A DNA stretch of 64,000 bases from Cohnella thailandensis (GCF_014212135.1 NZ_JACJVQ010000008.1:186001-250000), one strand, 5' to 3'. Counted from the first letter of the stretch, positions 43,945 to 52,884 are shown. Program-made: numbers and translations. The notes: generated by a model not told the origin, from the letters alone.

Positions 43945-45123
43945 TTAAGCGGCGGGACTCGGGACGATTCTGCCCTTCAATCGGAAGGAGTACCACGCGA
44001 TGCCCATTCCGACGACTCCCAGCAGGCTGGCCAGCCATGGATTGTAAAGAGGCGTCGCGCTCCAATCGATCATCAGCCCGCCGGCTCCCGCCCCGGCCGC
44101 CAGGCCCAGGTGGGTGAACGACGTGTTCAGGCCGAGAACGAATTGCGCTTTCCGGGGAGCCAGTTGAATAAAGTAGGTATTGAGCGCCGGCGCCGACATA
44201 AACATCGAGAACGCCCATAGGATAATGACGGCCAGCGCCCCAAAGGTCGAATGTTCAAATAGCGGAAGCAGCGCCAACGCGGCGATATGGAGCGTCAAGC
44301 TTAGCACGAGCATCCGGACGGTTCCCAGCCGATCGACTCCGATTCCTCCCAGCCGGGAGCCCAGCATGCCGAATATCCCCAACGCCAGCAGCATCGCGCC
44401 GACCTCCCCCGTGGTAAATCGCAGGACGGTCTGAAGAAAAGGAGTCATGTACGAGTAGATGATCGAGTTGCCGGAAGCCCAGAGGAACGAGAGCAGGAAC
44501 GTCGCCAGAACGATCCGTTGGCGGAATACCGCGAACTGGCTTTTGAACGGAACGGGTTCGTCTCCTTCGATGTCGGGCAGCATTCGGCGAAGGATAAAGA
44601 AAATCGGCAGCGTCGCGGCACCCAGGACGGCGAACACCGCTCTCCAATCCCACCAATCCGAGATGGCGATTCCCATCGGAACGCCCAGTACCATCGACAG
44701 GCTGAAGGCCAAGGCGATCATGCCGACCGCGCGTCCCGTCCGTTCCGGCGGCACCAGCTTCGCGACCGAGCCGATGGCGACGACGGCGTACACGCCGGAG
44801 CTTAGCCCCAGCACGATCCGGGATACCATAAGCATCCCGAAGGAACCGCTGAACAGAGCGACGATGCTGCCGAGCAGGAATACCAGAAGCGAGCCGGATA
44901 GGACCGATTTGCGTTTCATTCGCGAGGTCAGCGCGACGACGACCGGCGTTCCGATCGCGAAGGCGAGAGAATAAGCCGTGACCAGCTGTCCCGCCAGGGA
45001 GACGGAGACCTCCATGTCCTCCGCTATGATATTCAAGAGGCCGCCGACCACCAGCTCGGAGGTCGCCGTGAAGAAAGCCCCCAAAGCCAACAAATAAACA
45101 TAAATTAAATTTCTTCGAGTCAT
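43945..45123 (-). CDS. MFS efflux transporter (AraJ/YdhP-like, 12 helices)
   Basis: 392 residues. Twelve membrane helices, opening LIYVYLLALGAFFTATSELV, with the drug/H+ antiporter-type RMKRKSVLSGSLLVFLLGS loop between helices 2 and 3. ATG 45123 is chosen because AAAGGATGA is properly spaced; ATG 45132 abuts the ribosome site. Divergent from an HxlR regulator, which suggests inducible export of a drug, sugar or metabolite. Substrate unknown. Confidence 0.9.
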   Translation of the reverse strand: MTRRNLIYVYLLALGAFFTATSELVVGGLLNIIAEDMEVSVSLAGQLVTAYSLAFAIGTPVVVALTSRMKRKSVLSGSLLVFLLGSIVALFSGSFGMLMVSRIVLGLSSGVYAVVAIGSVAKLVPPERTGRAVGMIALAFSLSMVLGVPMGIAISDWWDWRAVFAVLGAATLPIFFILRRMLPDIEGDEPVPFKSQFAVFRQRIVLATFLLSFLWASGNSIIYSYMTPFLQTVLRFTTGEVGAMLLALGIFGMLGSRLGGIGVDRLGTVRMLVLSLTLHIAALALLPLFEHSTFGALAVIILWAFSMFMSAPALNTYFIQLAPRKAQFVLGLNTSFTHLGLAAGAGAGGLMIDWSATPLYNPWLASLLGVVGMGIAWYSFRLKGRIVPSPAA

Positions 45124-45235
45124 GACAATCATCCTTTCGGTTGCAAGTTGGATTTGATTGCCATTATAATTAGCTCACTATCAAAATGTAAGAAGGCAAT
45201 TTCGTTTGACATTATCCAGTTATTCGGACCAACTA

Positions 45236-45248
45236 ACTTATTGTAAGT
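45236..45248. promoter_or_regulatory. Candidate HxlR operator between MFS and HxlR genes
   Basis: ACTTATTGTAAGT is a dyad (ACTTA-TTG-TAAGT) 19 bp before the HxlR start, in the divergent promoter region (TTGACA at 45206-45211 is a candidate -35). Confidence 0.4.
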
Positions 45249-45266
45249 GAATGGAGGATAAAAAAG

Positions 45267-45644
45267 ATGACCGCTTCCGCTTCGAACGAGAAACTGGACC
45301 ATCTGTTTGCGGTACAAGCGACCAAGGAGGAGACAGAGGAAGAGGATCTTCAGCCGAACATCTGCGAGGTGCTGCAAATTATCGGCGCCAAGTGGTCCTT
45401 CATCGTCATCGCGCAGCTCTACAAGGGCCCGCAGCGCTTCAAGCAGCTGCTTCGCAATCTGGCCATCGTCCGTACCCAATCGCTCACGGATACGCTTCGC
45501 CATCTGGAGAAGACCGGGGTCGTTCGCCGGGAAGTGTTCCCGACCGTCCCCGTTACCGTCGAATACTCCCTCACCGAGAAAGGCATGGACTTTCACGGCG
45601 TGCTCGAAGAAATGGATCGTTGGGCGGCCAAGTGGAAATCTTAA
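45267..45644 (+). CDS. HxlR-family transcriptional regulator
   Basis: 125 residues. Winged-helix HxlR fold: ICEVLQIIGAKWSFIVIAQL, FKQLLRNLAIVRTQSLTDTL, PVTVEYSLTEKGMDF. One Cys (ICEVL) at the conserved N-terminal position may sense thiol-reactive compounds. Unusually acidic N-terminal extension (ATKEETEEEDLQ). TGGAGG precedes the ATG. Divergent from the MFS exporter, its probable target. Confidence 0.93.
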   Translation: MTASASNEKLDHLFAVQATKEETEEEDLQPNICEVLQIIGAKWSFIVIAQLYKGPQRFKQLLRNLAIVRTQSLTDTLRHLEKTGVVRREVFPTVPVTVEYSLTEKGMDFHGVLEEMDRWAAKWKS

Positions 45645-45714
45645 CCGTATGTCCCTCCGCAATAAGGAAATACTAGCAAGGCAAACACCATTTCCTTCAG
45701 GAGGACATCCAGAG

Positions 45715-46287
45715 ATGAAGTTTACTTCCCAGGCGGCCAGAGCCATGGCGATCTTCGCGTTGGCCGCCATTCTCATCGCCCCGAACGCCGAGGCGAAGCC
45801 CAAAGCGAAGCCGGCTCCCGAACCGTCGCCGGACACGCTTTCCGTCACGGCCAAGATCATCAACGGCCAAGGCGCACAGGTCGGGACGGCCGTCCTTACG
45901 CAGATGGCGGATACCGTCCGGATCGAATTGCAAGCCCAAGGACTTCCGGCGGGAACTCACGGCATCCACTTCCATGAGACGGGCAAGTGCGATCCTCCGA
46001 GCTTCGAGAGCGCGCAGGCGCACTTCAACCCTGCCACCAAGGAACACGGCTTTCACAATCCGAAGGGGTTCCATGCGGGAGATCTGCCGAATATCTCCGT
46101 CGATCAGAGCGGGAACGTTCACGTCGTCATCAACAGCCGCAACGTGACGCTGAAGCCGGGAGAGCCGAACTCTCTTCTGAAGGAAGGCGGCACCGCGCTC
46201 GTCATCCACGAGAAGGCGGACGATTACGTAACCGATCCGGCCGGCAATTCCGGTGCCAGGATCGCCTGCGGGGTTATCGCGAAGTAA
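45715..46287 (+). CDS. sodC: Cu-Zn superoxide dismutase, secreted
   Basis: 190 residues from ATG 45715 (AGGAGG upstream); longer frames reach into the HxlR gene without homology. Signal peptide about 1-27 (AMAIFALAAILIAPNAEA), Lys/Pro linker, then SOD fold with HGIHFHETGKCD, AHFNPATKEHGFHNP, HAGDLPNISVDQSG and GARIACGVI (Cys pair for the conserved disulfide). Copper and zinc ligands appear intact. Converts external superoxide to peroxide. Probably lies downstream of hxlR as a separate unit with its own terminator. Confidence 0.93.
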   Translation: MKFTSQAARAMAIFALAAILIAPNAEAKPKAKPAPEPSPDTLSVTAKIINGQGAQVGTAVLTQMADTVRIELQAQGLPAGTHGIHFHETGKCDPPSFESAQAHFNPATKEHGFHNPKGFHAGDLPNISVDQSGNVHVVINSRNVTLKPGEPNSLLKEGGTALVIHEKADDYVTDPAGNSGARIACGVIAK

Positions 46288-46297
46288 AGCAAAATGC

Positions 46298-46351
46298 AAA
46301 AAGACGTTGTCCGCTTGGCCGGTTACGGCCTGTGGACAGCGTCTTTTTTGC
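46298..46351. terminator. Bidirectional terminator between sodC and the sugar transporter
   Basis: AAAGACG-TTGTCC-GGCCG with CGGCC-GGACA-CGTCTTTTTT forms a long interrupted hairpin with T tails on both strands. Confidence 0.8.
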
Positions 46352-46357
46352 AATCAT

Positions 46358-47785
46358 TTAATGGTTTCTTGCTTCGTTTAACCTTACCGACTCGCCGTCG
46401 GTTTCCCGGTTCGCCCACATCGCTTCCATCTCTTCCAGCGACTTGCCCTTCGTCTCGGGCACGAACTTCCAGGTGAATAGAACCGTAAGCAGGGACAAGG
46501 CGCCGAATATCCAATACGTTCCGGCAGGTCCTGCCGCGTTAAGAAGCGGCGGGAACGATTGGGAGACGGCATAGTCCGCCGCCCAGAGCGCCATCGAGGC
46601 GATCGCCGTCGCCCTTCCCCGCACGCGGCTCGGGAAGATTTCGGACAGGAGAACCCAGACAACCGGTCCGAGGGAGATCGCGAATGCCGCGACGTAGACG
46701 AGGATCAGCCCCAGAACCAGGTAGCCCGAGCTGTTCCCGGTCTGGAAGACGAAGCCGATGAGAATCAGGCTTGCGGCCATGACGGCCGAACCGACAAGCA
46801 GCAGCGCCTTGCGTCCGACCTTGTCGATCAGCCATATGGACAGAATCGTGAACGCGAAGTTGATGAAGCCGACCAGGATCGTCTGGATGAGGGCCGCGTT
46901 CGTTCCCGCGCCCGTTTCCTTCAGGATCTCCGGAGCGTAATAGAGAATCGCGTTGATGCCCGTTACCTGCTGCAGCACGGCGATCACGACGCCGACGAAG
47001 AGCGCGAAGCGCAAGCCGGGCTTAAACAGCTCGCGAAGCGGAGTCTTCTTCTCCTTAAACGATTCCTTGATCTCGAGCACTTCCCGCTTGGCGGCTTCTT
47101 CTCCGTGAATGCGGATGAGAATCGGCAGAGCCTGTTCCGCGCGGCCTTGCTTGATCAGCCAGCGAGGGCTTTCCGGCACGACGAGCAGCAGGATCATGTA
47201 GATCAAGCCCGGGATCGCGCCGACGCCGAACATCCATCTCCATGCCGTCGAGACGTCCCAAGCGTCGTCTCCATACCCGGCTAACCCGGAATTGACGAAA
47301 TAAGTCAGGAAGATACCGGTGACGACCGCGAACTGATTAAGAGCCACCAAACGCCCGCGGTACCGGGCGGGCGCGATTTCCGCGTTGTATAGCGGGCTGA
47401 GCGTCGAGATAACGCCGATGCCCAAGCCGCCGATCATGCGGGCGACGATATACCCGGTGAACGTCTCCGGCAGCGCGGATCCGATGGAACCGATGACGAA
47501 GAGCAGAGCCGCCCCGATCAGCACCTTTTTCCGCCCGAGCCCGTCGCTGAGCCAGCCCGAAGCCGCGGCTCCCACGATGCAACCGATGATCAGGCTGGAC
47601 ACCGCCCAGCCGACTTGAACGTCGTTTAATTGAAATTTATTTTCCAAGAAGCCGATGGCTCCGGATACGACCGCCGTATCGAAGCCGAACAACAGGCCGC
47701 CGAGCGCCGCGGCGATCGACACGAGGGTGACGTACCGCATGTTCGGCTTGCCGGTTTGCCCGCTTCCTTTGGCATGAGTTGTCAT
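46358..47785 (-). CDS. Sugar porter family MFS transporter (AraE/XylE-like)
   Basis: 475 residues, 12 membrane helices. Sugar-porter signatures: ALGGLLFGFDTAVVSGAI, DGLGRKKVLI, the GLGIGVISTLSPLYNAEIAP stretch, PESPRWLIKQGR after helix 6, and PETKGKSLEE at the end. Imports a pentose, hexose or inositol with protons. AAGGGAG precedes the ATG. Its promoter has a TATACT -10 but no recognisable -35, which fits activation by the upstream sensor operon. Confidence 0.93.
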   Translation of the reverse strand: MTTHAKGSGQTGKPNMRYVTLVSIAAALGGLLFGFDTAVVSGAIGFLENKFQLNDVQVGWAVSSLIIGCIVGAAASGWLSDGLGRKKVLIGAALLFVIGSIGSALPETFTGYIVARMIGGLGIGVISTLSPLYNAEIAPARYRGRLVALNQFAVVTGIFLTYFVNSGLAGYGDDAWDVSTAWRWMFGVGAIPGLIYMILLLVVPESPRWLIKQGRAEQALPILIRIHGEEAAKREVLEIKESFKEKKTPLRELFKPGLRFALFVGVVIAVLQQVTGINAILYYAPEILKETGAGTNAALIQTILVGFINFAFTILSIWLIDKVGRKALLLVGSAVMAASLILIGFVFQTGNSSGYLVLGLILVYVAAFAISLGPVVWVLLSEIFPSRVRGRATAIASMALWAADYAVSQSFPPLLNAAGPAGTYWIFGALSLLTVLFTWKFVPETKGKSLEEMEAMWANRETDGESVRLNEARNH

Positions 47786-47828
47786 AAAGAAGTCTCCCTT
47801 CCGTAAGCTTTCTGTCGAAGCGAGCTTC

Positions 47829-47834
47829 AGTATA
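47829..47834 (-). promoter_or_regulatory. -10 element of the sugar transporter gene
   Basis: TATACT on the minus strand, 44 bases before the ATG; no -35 match at 17 bp. Confidence 0.4.
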
Positions 47835-47965
47835 GCACTCGTTCCGGGCGACGTCGGAGCCGAGGTTCAGCATTATTTTGCTCCATACCCGCACTAATCT
47901 TGCAGCAGCTCCTTCGGCCGCCGTCGAGGTCGGTCCGTCTTCACTTTCTTGAGGGTCGATAACAA

Positions 47966-47993
47966 AAAAGTCCATGCCCGACGACGGGCACGG
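47966..47993 (-). terminator. Terminator of the sensor operon
   Basis: On the minus strand CCGTGCCCG-TCGT-CGGGCATGG is followed by ACTTTTTT, 12 bases after the regulator stop. Confidence 0.85.
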
Positions 47994-48004
47994 AGCTTCG
48001 GATT

Positions 48005-49333
48005 TCAAATATTTCGGGTTCGGTATTCCGAAGGGGCGACGCCGGTCACCTTCTTGAACACCCGGCTGAAATAATTCGGGTCCTTGTAGCCGACCTCGTA
48101 ACATACTTCCTTAAGACTCAGCCGATCCTCCTCGATCAGCTGCTTGGCCTTGTCGATTCGAACGCCCGTCAAATAGTCGATAAACGTCTCGCCGACGTGC
48201 TGTTTGAAAACCTTGCTGAAGTAGAACGGATTCAGATGAACGTGATTCGCGACGTCCTCCAGCGACAATTCCTCGGCGAAGCGCTGCCGGATGTAGGCTT
48301 TGGAGCGATCGATAACCGATGAGGTCTGCTCCTCTCGCAGCTCGCGAATCCGGATAAGCGCGGAGAGGACGTAACCTCGCTCTTCCGCGCTGCTCCCGAT
48401 CGGCAGGCCTTCGGTTTTGCCTTGCTTCAAGTCGTCGAAGAGGCACACCTCTCCGTCTCTCGAAGAGAAGGTCGAGGCGAATACCGCCTCGAAATACGAG
48501 TTGCGCAGCCCTTCCGCGCCGCTGCGAAGACTGCCGATGCCGACGGAAGGCTCCCGTCCGGTCTGGGCGCGTACGGTTTCGCGAAGACGTTCGGCGAAGC
48601 GGACGGCTTCCTCCTTCCACTCGCCCGCGTTCGAGGCCGGCCTGCGGAGGAAGATCGCCAGATGGTGCTCCAGAATCGAACTGACGATGCAGGGACCATG
48701 CGACTTCGCGAATCGGCGGATCGTTTCGAAGAGCGAGCGGCGATCGGCGGCCGAAGCCGAATCCGGGGAGCCGGGAAAAGCCGTTACGATGCAACGGCAA
48801 TCTTCCAGAGGAAAATCCAGCCACTCGGAGAGTTGGCCGATGTCGGCGTCCAGCACTTGATCGACCATCAGCGTTAGAGCAAGCTCGTTCTCGACGATCG
48901 GTTGCAGCGTGGATACCCGGTTTTTCAGCTCCAGCTGCTCCGCGCGAAGGCCTTTCTCCCGTTCCAGCTCATCGACTAATTTGGATAGGAGCGCCGCGAT
49001 CTGCTCCCGGCCGGCCGGCTTCACGATATATTCCCGCACGCCGAGCGGCATCGCTTCCCGGGCATAGGCGAACGAGTCGTACGCCGTCACCAGCACGAAC
49101 TTGGCTTCGGGGAGAGTCTTCCGGATCTCTTTCAGAGCATCGATCCCTTGAATCCCCGGCATCTGCACGTCCATGAAGACGATATGCGGGCGGCGTTCCT
49201 CGGCGAGCTCGATTGCCTGCCTACCGTTCTCGGCATGAAGAATCTCGAACGTATCCGGGAGCTGGCGGCGAACGATCAGCTCCAAGCCTTCTCTCTCCAG
49301 CGCCTCGTCATCCGCGATCAATAGACGGTACAT
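48005..49333 (-). CDS. YesN-type response regulator of the sugar-sensing operon
   Basis: 442 residues from ATG 49333 (GGAGG 12 bases upstream; a TTG at 49345 abuts it). Receiver with D8/D9, phospho-acceptor D55 (IVFMDVQMP) and K in YIVKPAG; helical middle; C-terminal AraC double HTH (LSLEDVANHVHLNPFYFSKV; LKEVCYEVGYKDPNYFSRVF) ending APSEYRTRN. Overlaps the kinase gene by 26 bp. Probably activates the downstream sugar-porter gene. Confidence 0.94.
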   Translation of the reverse strand: MYRLLIADDEALEREGLELIVRRQLPDTFEILHAENGRQAIELAEERRPHIVFMDVQMPGIQGIDALKEIRKTLPEAKFVLVTAYDSFAYAREAMPLGVREYIVKPAGREQIAALLSKLVDELEREKGLRAEQLELKNRVSTLQPIVENELALTLMVDQVLDADIGQLSEWLDFPLEDCRCIVTAFPGSPDSASAADRRSLFETIRRFAKSHGPCIVSSILEHHLAIFLRRPASNAGEWKEEAVRFAERLRETVRAQTGREPSVGIGSLRSGAEGLRNSYFEAVFASTFSSRDGEVCLFDDLKQGKTEGLPIGSSAEERGYVLSALIRIRELREEQTSSVIDRSKAYIRQRFAEELSLEDVANHVHLNPFYFSKVFKQHVGETFIDYLTGVRIDKAKQLIEEDRLSLKEVCYEVGYKDPNYFSRVFKKVTGVAPSEYRTRNI

Positions 49334-50771
49334 CTCTCTTCTCAACCTCCTTATTCATGGGAATGCGCACCGTTACCGTCGTGCCGGCTCCGGGCCTGCT
49401 GCTAATTCTCACCGCATCGTCCCGTCCGCCGAACAGCTGCAGCCTGCGAAACACGTTGCGGGTGCCGAGTCCCGCGGACATTCGATCCGGCGCGGCATTT
49501 TCCTCGTATTCCATTCGCAGCAGCGACCGGATCGTCGCCTCGTCCATGCCGACGCCGTTGTCCGATACCGAGACGATCGCGTCCGATCCGTCCGTCTCTA
49601 CGGTCAGGCGAATCTCCCCGCCCCCCTCGAGCCGTTCGATTCCGTGAACGAACGCGTTCTCCACGAGCGGCTGAATCGTGAGCGACGGAATTCGCGCGGA
49701 TAGAGCGGCTTCGTCCGCTTCGGTCACGAACCGGACTCGGCTTCGGAAGCGGGCCTGCTGGATGGCGACATAATCGGCCACGTGCCCAAGCTCCTCGCGG
49801 AGAGTCACCGGTTCGTCCGGGTTGCGTAGGACGTAACGGATCATCTTCGACATGGACACGATAAGGTCGCTCGTCTGCTCCGCCCCTTCGATCAGAGCGA
49901 GCTTGGACAGCACGTTCAGCGAGTTGAACAGAAAGTGCGGATGAATCTGGCTCTGCAGCGCCCGCAGCTCGAGCTCCTTGACCAAACGGTCCTGCTCCAG
50001 CCGTTCCCGGTCGCGTTCCGCGGAAGCCTTCAGATCGTCCAGCATCTGCAGGAATGCGCCCGTCAGCACCCCCAGCTCGTCCTTGGAGTCGGACGACGGG
50101 AGGGCGGGAAGCGCTTCTTGGGGTTTGCCTTCGGATACGTGCTTCGCCGCCTTAACGAGCCGCTCGACGGGAACCGTTACGCCTCGGGAGATCCAATAAG
50201 CCAGCGCGACGCCGAGCAAAGTCTGAACCGCGAGAATGGCGATGCCCAACCGGTTCATCCTCGCGTTCTCCTCCTGAATGCTGCGGAAAATCGGCTTGTC
50301 CACGCTCAACTCGAGCTCGACGAGCGCCTCCCCGGCTTCGCGAACGAAGCCGACGGTCTTCTCCGCCGACTCGTACCGCATAAGCGCGTCCGACGGGGAC
50401 TCCGCCGCGGAGAGAGCTTCGTCCTCTTGTACGGCCAGCGTCCGCAGCAATTGAATAAACCCGACCGCGGAAGAAGCGACCACGGCCGGTCGCTCACCTC
50501 GCTCCAGAGCCTCTCGCCCCTTCTCCAGCTCCGACCTGGCGGAAGCGAACTCCGCTTTCGTTGCGGAATCCGGGTTCAGCAGATAGCCGTATAGAGCCTC
50601 CAGCGACAGCTCGGCGCTCTGGACGGATTGCCGATAGCCGAGCACCCGGTCCATCATCCGGTCATAGCTGGACTGGACGACCGCGGCGCTACGGAACAAG
50701 AAGAAATAAACTCCGTTTGCAAGAAGAATGAGAAGAGGGATAACGATGAGCAGCTTGGAGCGGATCGTCAT
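49308..50771 (-). CDS. LytS/YesM-type sensor histidine kinase
   Basis: 487 residues. Membrane helix near 8-27 (IVIPLLILLANGVYFFLF), an extracellular helical domain rich in Glu/Ala, second helix near 170-190 (RLGIAILAVQTLLGVALAYW), HAMP, and a kinase domain with phospho-acceptor QIHPHFLFNSLNVLSKLALI and ATP-binding VSDNGVGMDEATI and GLGTRNVFRRLQ. It starts within the upstream sugar-binding gene (ATGA overlap) with AAGGAGG, implying coupled translation and a sensor complex. Confidence 0.93.
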   Translation of the reverse strand: MTIRSKLLIVIPLLILLANGVYFFLFRSAAVVQSSYDRMMDRVLGYRQSVQSAELSLEALYGYLLNPDSATKAEFASARSELEKGREALERGERPAVVASSAVGFIQLLRTLAVQEDEALSAAESPSDALMRYESAEKTVGFVREAGEALVELELSVDKPIFRSIQEENARMNRLGIAILAVQTLLGVALAYWISRGVTVPVERLVKAAKHVSEGKPQEALPALPSSDSKDELGVLTGAFLQMLDDLKASAERDRERLEQDRLVKELELRALQSQIHPHFLFNSLNVLSKLALIEGAEQTSDLIVSMSKMIRYVLRNPDEPVTLREELGHVADYVAIQQARFRSRVRFVTEADEAALSARIPSLTIQPLVENAFVHGIERLEGGGEIRLTVETDGSDAIVSVSDNGVGMDEATIRSLLRMEYEENAAPDRMSAGLGTRNVFRRLQLFGGRDDAVRISSRPGAGTTVTVRIPMNKEVEKRDVPSIDRG

Positions 50772-51853
50772 TGGAGCTCCTCCTTGCCATTCGCGTCTTC
50801 CTTGCCATTCACTTCTTCCTTGCCATCCCTGCCGTCCGTGCTTTCCGTGCCCTCTCCGCCCTCCTCGTCCTCCTCGTCCTCTTCGGCAAGAAGAGCGCGG
50901 CGATCCAGAACAGTCGCGTCCGAATAGTGCAGCTCGGTTCCTGTCCCGCCAGCGAGATAATCATGCAAAACGCCGATCGCTTCCTCCCCTATGCGGTAAG
51001 GATTCTGAACGATCGTCGCTACGATCCGGCCGTTCCGGATCGCCTGCCTCGTATTCTCCAGATCGTCGAACGCGAAGACCCGCACGTTCGAAGCGCCTGC
51101 CAGCGCCGTTGCCTCCGCGATCCCCAAGCCGTCCAGCGCGCTGAACCCGACGATCGCCTTCAAATCCGGATATTTCTGAAGCATCTCTTGAGCCTGCTTC
51201 GCCGCCTGCAGACGGGATATATGGGAGATTCTTATGTCGGCGACGGACATGGAGGGATATCGGCTGATGACGGCGCGGAAGCCGTCCAACCGAAGCTGCT
51301 GATTGGTCGCTTCGCTTCCGAGCAGCACGCCGATTCGTCCCGATCCGCCGATTGCCTCGGTCACCAGCTTTCCCATCGTCTCTCCGGCCGCCCGATTGTC
51401 CGTTCCGACATAGGCGATTCTCCGGCTCTCCGGCTCGTCCGCATCCACGGCGACGACCGGAATTCCCCGCTCCGACGCATCGTCGATCAGCTTCGCGTAA
51501 GCCGGATCCCCAAGTCCCTGCAGCAGCAGCGCGTCGACCCCCGAAGCGACCGCTTTCTCGAGCAGACGGACCTGCTCGGCGGCGTCGATCCGCAGCGGGC
51601 CGGCATACTCGATCTCCATTCCGTACTTCCGCGCCGAGTCGCGGGCGCCTTCTTCGATCGAACGCCAGAACGGATTGTTCAGCTCCTGCGAGATCAGCGC
51701 AACACGCAATGGCGCAGGTTCCGCGGCGTTCTGCGGTTGAAGCTTCAAAGCAAGCTCGCGGGTCCGGCCCGCGGAAATCGCAAAATCCGCGAGCAGGACC
51801 AGAAACGCGCAGCCCAGCAGGATAAGGCATACATTCCAAATACGGTTAGACAT
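50768..51853 (-). CDS. Membrane-anchored sugar-binding sensor protein (XylFII-like)
   Basis: 361 residues from ATG 51853, with AAGGAGCAAGGA immediately upstream. An N-terminal membrane anchor (VCLILLGCAFLVLLADFAIS) is followed by a type-1 periplasmic sugar-binding fold (RVALISQELNNPFWRSIEEG; GIPVVAVDADEPESRRIAYV). The C-terminal tail is a Glu/Asp/Gly/Asn/Lys-rich low-complexity region (EEDEEDEEGGEGTES and KEEVNGKEDANGKEEL). The order binding protein-kinase-regulator matches the XylFII-LytS-YesN sugar-sensing systems, in which the anchored binding protein presents ligand to the kinase. Ligand likely a pentose or other monosaccharide; inference. Confidence 0.88.
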   Translation of the reverse strand: MSNRIWNVCLILLGCAFLVLLADFAISAGRTRELALKLQPQNAAEPAPLRVALISQELNNPFWRSIEEGARDSARKYGMEIEYAGPLRIDAAEQVRLLEKAVASGVDALLLQGLGDPAYAKLIDDASERGIPVVAVDADEPESRRIAYVGTDNRAAGETMGKLVTEAIGGSGRIGVLLGSEATNQQLRLDGFRAVISRYPSMSVADIRISHISRLQAAKQAQEMLQKYPDLKAIVGFSALDGLGIAEATALAGASNVRVFAFDDLENTRQAIRNGRIVATIVQNPYRIGEEAIGVLHDYLAGGTGTELHYSDATVLDRRALLAEEDEEDEEGGEGTESTDGRDGKEEVNGKEDANGKEELQ

Positions 51854-52031
51854 TCCTTGCTCCTTCGTTGTACGATCCATGATCTTCATTCATTATGCCA
51901 CAAGCTTACAAAAGCAAATTATACCTTCAATCGGAGAGAAAGAGTTACTCAACTTCATCTCCATCGCCGCATGACCGCATCCAGTTGAGTAATGGTTACT
52001 CAACAGTCTGGTTCTCCCTCGCCTTGCCCTT

Positions 52032-52277
52032 GTTACACGGTTTTTCCGCACATCTCGCCCGCTTCCCCCTCTTTCTGCCCGCCGTTGCACGGATTTCCCG
52101 CACATCTCGCCCGCTTCTCCCTCCTTCTGCCCGCCGTTGCACGGATTTCCCGCACATCTCGCCCGCTTCCCCCTCCTTCTGCTCTCCGTTACACGGTAAT
52201 TCTACTCATCTCGCACGCTTCACCCTCCTCCCTCCCGCCGTTGCACTGTTTTCCCGCACATCTCGCCCGCTTCCCCA
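52032..52277. repeat. Intergenic repeat locus E: five units with exact 52-bp period
   Basis: GTTRCAC starts at 52032, 52084, 52136, 52188 and 52240, always 52 bp apart; four full units and one partial. Units 2 and 3 differ at only a few positions; unit 4 is the most diverged. Each has a GTTGCACGGA ... CCGCACATCTC dyad-like core and a pyrimidine-rich spacer. The core matches locus D read on the minus strand (GTTGCACGGAAAAGTCGTGC). It fills the gap between the sugar-sensor operon start and the AHSA1 gene; the rest of that gap has only promoter-like AT-rich DNA. Confidence 0.9.
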
Positions 52278-52371
52278 AACTAGAAATAAATATTCCTTTA
52301 CAGGAATATTCCCTATCGTGTATATTTTAATCAAGAAGCCTTACCCTTAATTGAATGGAGGATAATAAACA

Positions 52372-52884
52372 ATGACGACAAACCAATCCGCGAACAACGC
52401 CGTCACGACCCGCATCGAGGAGAAGGAATTTATCACGGAACGGATTTTCAACGCCCCGCCCGAGCTGGTGTTCGACGCGTACACCCAGCCGGAGCATCTG
52501 AAGCGCTGGTGGGCGCCGCTTCCTTACACGATCCCCACCTGCAACGTCGACCTGCGCCCGGGAGGCGTGTGGCATTACAGCATGTGCTCGCCCGAAGGAG
52601 AAGTGCATTGGGCCCGAAGCGTCTACCGCGAGATCGTCCGGCCGGAGCGTCTAGAATACACGAGCACCTTCGCCGACGAGCACGGGAACGCGACCGACGA
52701 CATTCCGGAGCAGCTCAATAAAGTAACGTTCGAGCCGTTCGAAGGCCGAACGAAGCTGACGATCCGGGTTCAGTTCGACACCCAAGCCGACCTTCAGGCT
52801 ACCCTCAAGATGGGAATGGTCGAAGGAATGACGATGATCTTTAACCATCTTGACGAGCTGTTCGTCAAAGGAGAGATCGCCTGA
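52372..52884 (+). CDS. SRPBCC/AHSA1-domain protein
   Basis: 170 residues. Typical AHSA1 (activator of Hsp90 homologue, START-like) layout: ERIFNAPPELVFDAYTQPEH near the start, LKRWWAPLPYTIP, VDLRPGGVWHYSMCSPEG, and a C-terminal helix GMVEGMTMIFNHLDELFVKG. This domain binds hydrophobic ligands in a cavity; the bacterial versions are mostly of unknown ligand. TGGAGG precedes the ATG. First of three clustered genes with an ArsR regulator and a second AHSA1 protein. Confidence 0.9.
   Translation: MTTNQSANNAVTTRIEEKEFITERIFNAPPELVFDAYTQPEHLKRWWAPLPYTIPTCNVDLRPGGVWHYSMCSPEGEVHWARSVYREIVRPERLEYTSTFADEHGNATDDIPEQLNKVTFEPFEGRTKLTIRVQFDTQADLQATLKMGMVEGMTMIFNHLDELFVKGEIA

Noticed and set aside
52032..52277. 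Possible CRISPR array (regular 52-bp spacing)
   Set aside because: Repeats are degenerate, 'spacers' are similar to one another (pyrimidine-rich), the period is too short for typical repeat plus spacer, and no cas genes are present. Same for loci C and D.
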